In this document: one piece after another, positions 57,831-64,000 of the stretch | Layout of the letters: each line of letters opens with the position of its first letter | How positions within the stretch are numbered: position 1 is the stretch's first letter | From: Ochotona curzoniae | Taxonomy: Eukaryota > Chordata > Mammalia > Lagomorpha > Ochotonidae | Assembly: GCF_017591425.1 (NCBI RefSeq) | Contig: NW_024467121.1 | Coordinates: forward strand, 25,308,707-25,372,706 | Length of the DNA: 64,000 nt | Reading direction: 5' to 3' | Notes under the pieces: model-generated | What the model was told of the DNA's origin: nothing | What the model saw: only the letters and a program-made list of their open reading frames with translations | Database searches by the model: none | Program-made: the position numbers and the translations under genes

Positions 57831-58509
57831 TTTTTTTTTTATTATTAACGTTGTATTATGTGATACAGTTTTATAAGCACTGGGGAGTCCCCCCACCCCT
57901 CCCATACCCCTTCTCCCATAGTGGATTGCTCCATCTTGCTGCATAACCACAGTTCAACTTCAGTTGAAATTCTTCCATTGTAAGCATGTTCCTAGCATAA
58001 AGTCCAGCATCTTATTGTCCAGATAAGTTCAGTGGCCTCTTGGGGAGACCTTCTCTGGTCTGAAGGTAGAGCTAACAGAGTAAAGTTCCGGTCAGTTAAG
58101 ACCCCCAACAAAACATCAGCGTCACTATACAATGTTATGGGATTAGTTGGTATAGTGTTGAGTGAACAATATCCACATCTCTGGGTTTAGACAGTATCTG
58201 TGACAGGTTCAAAAAGTAACAATCAACCAAGCATAAATTACAGGTTAAATCCAGGCAAACATTAGATGTCTGACATAGTATTGAGTAGACAATATGTTAA
58301 CACTACATGTAAGTTCTTGATTACCTTCTACAACTATTTCAATGTCACCTCCTCAATTGAGGTGTGTAACGATTTTGGGGGGTGTTGCTGAGAAATCTCT
58401 CATACCTTGCTAATGAGTCTTTATGTTCCATCTAATAGTATATGAGTGAGTCTTTGATGACCTATCTCTATTGTTCTTTGGTTATCTCATCCTATTAGTG
58501 TGTGTATAT

Positions 58510-58571
<62 letters not shown>

Positions 58572-58834
58572 GGGGAGAGGGGGTTTAGGAGGAACCTTGT
58601 TGGACTTTATAGGGGGTGGAGGCCCAGAGCTGAAACTAGGTAAGGACTGGAGAGGATTCCTCCCCCACTGTCCCGCCGGAAGTTTATTGATCTTCTGGTT
58701 CTGATGACCAATCGTGGTTCCTAGTTGTTGTTCTGATGTCGTTGGTTCCTATGTGGAATGACTCGGGTTTCTTCCATCTCATGTAGTTGGTCCAAAGAGA
58801 GGGGGTGTCTGTCCTCTGGGTTCACAGCATTCGG
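57831..58834 (-). mobile_element. L1 3' UTR, 5'-truncated insertion
   Basis: A poly(T) start on the + strand is the L1 poly(A) tail. It is followed by CAGTTTTATAAGCACTGGGG and a C-rich tract, CCCCCCACCCCTCCCATACC, the complement of the G-rich tract of L1 3' UTRs. A possible 9-bp duplication, AGGGCTTTT, sits at 57826-57834 and 58835-58843, though the T-run blurs the left copy. I see no ORF2 sequence. The low degree of decay suggests a lineage-specific L1. Confidence 0.68.
58512..58569. repeat. (GT)29 microsatellite
   Basis: A pure 58-bp GT array inside the L1 3' UTR, followed at once by a G-rich segment, AGGGGGAGAGGGGGTTTAGG. Arrays of this purity and length usually vary between individuals. 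It also creates a spurious Cys-Val repeat frame. Confidence 0.97.
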
Positions 58835-58843
58835 AGGGCTTTT

Positions 58844-60481
58844 AACATCTTTAATAGTTGCAACAACTTATGTTGAGATTAATTAGTTTGGAACTCAGTA
58901 ACCACCAAAGTTGAAATTCGATGGATTCTTTACCAACTTGCTACTTCAGAACAGCTTGTAGAAACATAAGATGGGGTGGGAAAAATAGAAAGGCTGGTAA
59001 TGTAGAAACTTTAAAAATGATTTTTGTGTTTAAATAAGCTATCATGGCACCTGTGAACTGAATTTATCTGCCTCCTGAACTCGCTTGCTGAGAAGCTGTA
59101 ATTCTGTTCCAAATCTGTGTGCAAACCTGAACCTCATATCCAGTAGTAGTTGGGCTCTAATCCAACCCCAATGGAAACATTTATTGCCCCTTGTTGAAGG
59201 AGAATATCCAATAAGTGTATGTGGCGATTGAACCTCTACTTTATATTCGGAACCCACCCATGAATGAAATGTAGACTTATCTTGCAGCATTCCGGCTTCA
59301 TTGTACTGCTCTCATTTCTCAGTATTTGTGTTCTTAGTTTTGTTTCACTTTCACTGGCTATAGTAGTAAAAATGGAAATAATCTGCACTATATTTACTCA
59401 TACATAAAGGACTTGTATCAAAAACTTATCTACTTTGTTTCTGTAATCCTAACCAAACATGATAAACATCATAAAGATATTTGCTACGGTGAATTACTGC
59501 ACAAGGTAAAAATGAATGATGCAAAACCACATGGTACTCCCATCTGGGAGTCTATGGACTCAAACAGTACAATGCAGCAATTCCCATACCAATGTTGTAT
59601 GGAATGGTAATGATGATGATTTTGTTGGGTGGAGAGGAGAATCAGAATGAACATCTATTTTGTCCTCAAATAGGCTTATGAGATGAAAATTTAACAACGA
59701 AATTAGGCTCAATCTAAAATTCTGCTGGTTGATGTGAGCCTCTATGGCAAGGCTATATGATAACCAGAGATATTTCTACCAAAGAAGTGTTTTTTCTGGA
59801 GCACCTCACAAGAGGAGAAATCTAAGGCACATGTTTCATGAAATATTACTTTTGTGCTTATGGAGATAGAGAGAGCTTTGGGAAAAAAGAGGGGCTATAT
59901 GAGCATTTGTTTACTTATCTCATCAGAAAGAGCTGTAAAATATTAGCAGCCTCAGGAGACAAGTCAATAACTGCAGATTCTGACGAAAACAACTTTAGTT
60001 TCAGGTCATCTATTTTGATATTGCTCCCTTATGAAATGCTCTAATTCTTCAAAACTATTAAGATTCATCAAGAGAATGAAGTAATTTTCAGCTCTCCTGC
60101 CTCACTGACTCTGATAAAATTTTCACCTATAATTCGATGTTGGTAGAAAATTGTAAAACTAACTAAATAAACATTTGATGATGTTTGTGGCTATGTGGTG
60201 TGGGTGTTGATCCGCATTGCTATGGAGCTGGAAAAACAGGGAATGACTGCAGTTAGTGGAGAAGCTTAACATCTTAGTTAAAGAGTTTTTGTTGTGACCT
60301 GCACACAGATATATATTTTTCTTTAGATATTTATGAGTGTACATTCTAAACAACATGCATTGCTCATTTTTCAAAATGTTAAGTCCTTTACTTGCGTACT
60401 TGTACCCATTGGAAAGATTTGGAAGAAGATAGCTTTCATAGATCAAGGGTTTTTGTTTGTTTAACGTTGTGTTTTTGTTTG
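58844..60481. other. Intronic stretch without recognised elements (1.6 kb)
   Basis: An 82-residue minus-strand frame at 59042-59290 is not recognised. No repeat assignment by eye. Confidence 0.5.
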
Positions 60482-60502
60482 TTTTTAAGATTTCTTTATT
60501 TT
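60482..60502 (-). mobile_element. CSINE tail (outer element of a nested pair)
   Basis: TTTTTAAGATTTCTTTATTT is the T-rich end of a minus-strand CSINE. The rest of that element continues at 60799, beyond an inserted + strand CSINE. Confidence 0.65.
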
Positions 60503-60798
60503 GGACCCATTGTGGTAGCCTAGTAGTTCAAGTACTTGCCTTGCCATGTATGTGACAGGATCCCATATGGGGGCTGGTTTTAGTCCTGGCTGCTTTACTT
60601 TCCTTCCAGTTTCCTGCCTGTGTCCTGGAAAGTAGTAAAGGATGACCCAAAGCATTGAGACTCTGCACCAGCATGGGAGATGCAGAAGAAGCTCCTGGCT
60701 CCTGGCTTCAGATCAGCTCAGCTCTGGCTGTTGAGGCTACTTGTGGAGTGAACCAGCAGTTGGAAGATCTGTTTCTCCTTCTCTCTGAAATCCACCTT
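60503..60798 (+). mobile_element. CSINE inserted in another CSINE
   Basis: The head GGACCCATTGTGGTAGCC includes TAGCCTAGTAG at 60516-60526, an A-box-like motif. Then come CAGGATCCCATATGGGGGCT, GGATGACCCAAAGCATTGAG, TTGAGGCTACTTGTGGAGTG and a shortened tail at CTGAAATCCACC. Confidence 0.93.
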
Positions 60799-61107
60799 GC
60801 ATTTGTTTTTGTTGAAAGGCAGGTTTTATAGAGAGAGAAGATGATGTAACGAGAGAAGGTCTTCCATCTGCTGGTTCACTCCCCAGATGATCACAATGTC
60901 CAGAGCTGTACTGACCCAAAGCTAGGAGCCTCCTTTGGGTCTTCCACTTGGTGCATGGGCAGTTTCAGGAAAGCTTCAACTGCTTTTCCAGGCCATAAGC
61001 AGAGAGCTTGATGAGAGATGAAGCATTCTAGTACATGAGCTGGCACCCACATGGATGTAATACCATGGAGGTAAAGGATTAGCTTGATGTGCACCATTTC
61101 AGCACCA
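60799..61107 (-). mobile_element. CSINE body and head (outer element)
   Basis: Resumes as TTGAAAGGCAGGTTTTATAG, ATCTGCTGGTTCACTCCCCA, GCTTTTCCAGGCCATAAGCA and GAGCTGGCACCCACATGGAT, then the head TTAGCTTGATGTGCACCATT. With the inserted + strand copy it makes a long tail-to-tail inverted repeat. Confidence 0.92.
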
Positions 61108-62299
61108 CAAATCAGGTTTTAAAAGATGATGAGGATGTAAACTGATACTTTTCTAAGAATCATTGAAAGTACAGATCATTGAGCTTTGCAAGAAAAGCAA
61201 AGATATTTAACTGTGCACAACCCCTTTTGCTGAGATGGATCAAATGGCTTGTAATTTTTGAATGTTGGAATATAATCCAACAAGGGCTTGGAACTAGATA
61301 AACTATTTAGGTGGTACAGACTCAGCACTGAACATAGAGAAAGTTCTATGTGGTGCAATTAATAGTGTGTTATAGACTAAGCTAGCAGGAGGCATTAGAA
61401 CATCTAACTCAGGGTGAAAAGTGAATCCCACTCTTGGTGTGGCATACATCAGCTAGCTTCTCAAACCTTTGTCCGGTGAGTTTGTCTCGTAAGATACCAC
61501 CTGTTCTAAAATGTGTTTTCTTCTCTCTACAAACCTCTTCTGGCTCAGCTGGTTTAATTAACATTCTATATGTTTCCACAGCATCCTATATCTGTCTGTA
61601 TATCAGATATATTTAGACTGAATTGAGATTTTAGATACCATAATTCACATACAATAAATATAATGTTGTGACAATATAGGGCATATAGTTTGGAGTTTTT
61701 CCATTGGCAGTTGTTCTGGTTTTTTTTTTTATGTCATTAGTGCAATGTAATAACTGTTATCACAGAATTCATAAATATGAGTTTTGTTTGCCTGTTGGAT
61801 AATGTAATTTTATTTACTTAAATGACACATTTGACTACTTATTTCTATCAATGTGTAGGGAGCTTTTAAAGAGAAAAAGAGAAAGAATCATTTGTTATTA
61901 TATTTCAAGATAATGTCAATATATTTATTGAATTGGATGTCACCTAGCCCTTTGAAATAAATTTTTTCTTTCTGAGTTTTGAATATCAGTAGGTGATCTT
62001 AGGGAACTTTTTGTCTCTAGGTTTAGGACATACTTAATAAGGAACTGGGAGACGAAGGTGGATGGAGGGGAGAGAGAATCAAATCCTTTTATAGAGACAA
62101 AAGGGTGAGATAGATGGTATGTGAACTTGTACATGTGATTTAAAATTGTGTTGTGCTAGATCCATATTCCTTACATTCCACAAAACTCTGTCCTCCCAGC
62201 TTAGATTAAAATTGATCCTAGATGCCAAGAAATTGATGTCCAGGAACATAATTCCTAGAGAAAAATGAATAAAACTGTATTGTATACTTACTGTGTTAT
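61108..62299. other. Intronic stretch without recognised elements
   Basis: AT-rich. A segment near 61630-61700 (TACCATAATTCACATACAAT) is loosely like an old L1 tail but too short to call. Confidence 0.45.
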
Positions 62300-62420
62300 T
62301 TATTCCCTCTGCTGTATTCTCATCACATGCAAAATGGGAGAAATGCATTCTACTTCACAAAGTTCCTGAGGATCAACTGGGGATTAATTTAAAATAGTGC
62401 CTGAGCATAATACCTCTCTC
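62300..62420 (+). mobile_element. MIR fragment, 3' part
   Basis: GTATTCTCATCACATGCAAA, ATGGGAGAAATGCATTC, GTTCCTGAGGATCAACTGGG and AATAGTGCCTGAGCATAATA are in MIR order (CTCATCTGTAAAATGGGG, GTGAGGATTAAATG, AGTGCCTGGCAC). Confidence 0.65.
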
Positions 62421-62494
62421 TCCATAAAATAGTAGCTCTAACACAATAAAAACAGAATTTTTACCTACACAGGCTTTCTAATTATTCAAATAAA

Positions 62495-62612
62495 TGACTT
62501 GAGACTCAGGAATTTTAAATGATTATCCCAATATTTCAGCCAGTAAGGTAAGAGCTAGGACAAACAGCTACCTTCTAGATTCTTGTTCTTACTGATTTCA
62601 CCAAATCATATA
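62495..62612 (-). mobile_element. MIR fragment
   Basis: TGACTTGAGACTCAGGAATT, TTAAATGATTATCCCAATAT and CAGTAAGGTAAGAGCTAGGA fit the complement of the MIR core. It lies 75 bp from an oppositely oriented MIR fragment. Confidence 0.5.
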
Positions 62613-62946
62613 AAATCTGTTCTCAGTGAAAACTTGTAGAAGATAATGCACAGACCCTAGATGGAATAAAAATGATCAATTTGGCGAAAAAATTACTGTA
62701 TATCTGAAATAGTATTTATTAAGTCAGTAACTGCCGAAGAATTTTGCTGTCCATGGAATAAGATACTGTACATAGATTAAAGTTATTTTAAATGTTAGCA
62801 ATCGTTTTGTGTATGAACAGCCATCGTTTTTGAAGGAAGGATAAAAAAAGGGTCATTTTATAGTGTAAACAGGTGACACGTGTGACAGTATGTGGAAGAG
62901 AAATGGAATCAAATAAGTTTGGTCTGTCCCAACTTTAAATAAACAG

Positions 62947-62993
<47 letters not shown>

Positions 62994-63559
62994 AGTGCAA
63001 TTTTAATTCTGGTTACCCTAAAAGGAACCACTGCCTGTTCACTGGCTATTTGATAATAACTGTTTACTTTCCACATAAAAAGGATAAGTTATACTCTGTA
63101 ATTAGCAGTTTAATGTGGTAAAATGCATGGCCTCTTGGACTGAACACAAGGCCAGAGGGAGGAGTTTGAATACTAATTTTACTGCTTTGACTTTTCTAAA
63201 TGAGGCCCTGAGAAGCCAAGGAAAGAGAGAGACCACAAATCTCAGTTATACCTCTGCATTATTGCTAAGACCACGTAAGCAATTATTTAAATATATTCAT
63301 AATTTACAGTTAATAGAAGACAAAAGGGTGCAATAAAATTTTGCTGAATTTTTAATACTCTTAATATTAGTGATATACTTATTGAAAAAATTAGAATAAG
63401 TTCACTAATGTTGTTTGTTTCACATTTTTATTTTTAAATTAAAAAGTTTGGTTAATATGTAGTCTTTATATGTATTTTTATGTTATACCATTCAATTTCA
63501 AGATATGAAGTCAGAATAAAACTGATCAAATCAATCAGTTAGCATTTGTGTTTCATTAT
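62613..63559. other. Intronic stretch with one microsatellite
   Basis: No repeat family apart from the GT array at 62948-62984. A 73-residue + strand frame at 63115-63336 is not recognised. Confidence 0.5.
62948..62984. repeat. (TG)18 microsatellite
   Basis: A pure TG array of 37 bp, then TATGTGTATGAG. It is not linked to a recognised mobile element. Confidence 0.96.
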
Positions 63560-64000
63560 CTTTCTTTCTGTTTGGATCCAGCCAGCTGCCCCGCTCCAGT
63601 TTCCTATACAGTATATGAGATAATATTGTGAATTATAGTTGTGTCTGGGTTCTGTAGAACACTGAGACCTATTACTTTTAGGTAACTGTGTTTTGTTTCC
63701 CCTTTTCTACCCACTCGCTCGCTATTCTCTCCATCTTCTCCTATTATCATGTGTCTCTAGCAATTTGAATTGTAAGTTCAGATAAAGCTTTTATTTAACT
63801 TTCACATATGGGAGAGAATATGTGGTATTTGGCTTTCTGTATCTGGCTTATTTCCATTCAAAATAATAATCTCCAGTTCCGTATGTTTTGTTGTGAAAAT
63901 GACTGAATCATTTCATTTGACTGTATACCACAGTTTTCAATCCATCTTTCAATTGCTGGACATATAATTTGAATATTATCTTGGCTATTGTAAATAGTGC
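63560..64000 (-). mobile_element. L1 3' region, cut by the window edge
   Basis: The + strand is the complement of the L1 3' end: AGAGAATATGTGGTATTTGG, CTTTCTGTATCTGGCTTATT, TAATAATCTCCAGTTCCGTA, ACTGTATACCACAGTTTTCA and TCTTGGCTATTGTAAATAGT. It is the reverse of the segment seen in the L1 at 16320-17040. It continues beyond 64000. Confidence 0.88.

Larger units (their letters stand above)
38030..64000 (+). other. RGS7: RGS7 intron, 5' part (downstream of the exon)
   Basis: The intron begins with the GTAAGT donor. The next RGS7 coding segment should complete the glycine codon and continue with the DEP core. I could not find it, so the intron is longer than 25.9 kb and leaves the right edge. 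It holds CSINEs, L2, MIR and L1 tails. Confidence 0.85.

Noticed and set aside
58471..58704. Frame with a Cys-Val repeat
   Set aside because: It is simply a translation of the (GT)29 microsatellite in an L1 3' UTR.
1..64000. Flanking RGS7 exons
   Set aside because: I looked for the preceding segment (ending in the VYRK-type text) and the following DEP-core segment on the + strand and found neither.
1..64000. CRISPR arrays, operons, phage or plasmid genes, integrases
   Set aside because: No regularly spaced short repeats, no dense co-directional long frames and no ribosome-binding-site pattern. The sequence is mammalian intron.
1..64000. Functional tRNA, rRNA or snRNA genes
   Set aside because: The only A-box-like motifs lie in the heads of CSINEs, which are tRNA-derived. 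I saw no intact cloverleaf or U6-like sequence.
1..64000. Intact endogenous retrovirus
   Set aside because: Only solitary, decayed MaLR-type LTR pieces were seen. No paired LTRs with internal coding sequence were recognised.

Overview
This is gene-poor vertebrate nuclear DNA from a mammal. It has no bacterial, viral or plasmid gene layout. At least two dozen tRNA-derived SINEs of the lagomorph C-repeat (CSINE) type lie on both strands, among ancient eutherian repeats (MIR, L2, MER5-like hAT, Tigger, MaLR LTRs). The C repeats point to Lagomorpha. The form of the younger copies suggests a pika (Ochotona) rather than a rabbit; that genus call is an inference from remembered repeat sequences.

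The one protein-coding segment I can support is a 97-bp internal exon at 37933-38029 on the + strand. It encodes the start of the DEP-domain region of RGS7, a neuronal regulator of G-protein signalling. It has a polypyrimidine tract and AG acceptor, a branch-point-like CTAAC and a perfect GTAAGT donor. The rest of the window is then the end of the preceding RGS7 intron (1-37932) and the start of the following one (38030-64000). I found no neighbouring RGS7 exon, which fits the very long introns known for this gene. About 145 nt upstream of the true acceptor is a strong decoy acceptor whose use would add an in-frame stop.

Layout. 1-9.5 kb: MaLR LTR relics and CSINEs. 9.5-19 kb: a possible mariner relic, two L1 3' ends, a MER5-like element with perfect 8-bp target duplications, and a MIR. 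19-33.3 kb: dense CSINEs, a Tigger DNA transposon split by a CSINE, and an MLT1-type LTR. 33.7-37.9 kb: MIR, a 50-bp tandem duplication, two + strand CSINEs and a GU-rich tract before the exon. 38-44.4 kb: mostly minus-strand CSINEs, one split by an L1 tail, plus a long L2. 46-49 kb: young CSINEs, one inserted in a MIR. 49-57 kb: AT-rich DNA, sparse MIR and CSINE copies. 57.8-58.8 kb: an L1 3' end on the minus strand with a (GT)29 array. 60.5-61.1 kb: a CSINE nested tail-to-tail in another. The right edge runs into a minus-strand L1.

I found no new biological system. The points most worth checking are the decoy acceptor, the opposed CSINE orientations on either side of the exon, the nested and tandemly duplicated repeats, and the recurring G-rich tract in the L1 3' ends. 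Repeat family calls come from recognising sequence patterns, not from a database search, so boundaries are approximate unless a target-site duplication is stated.
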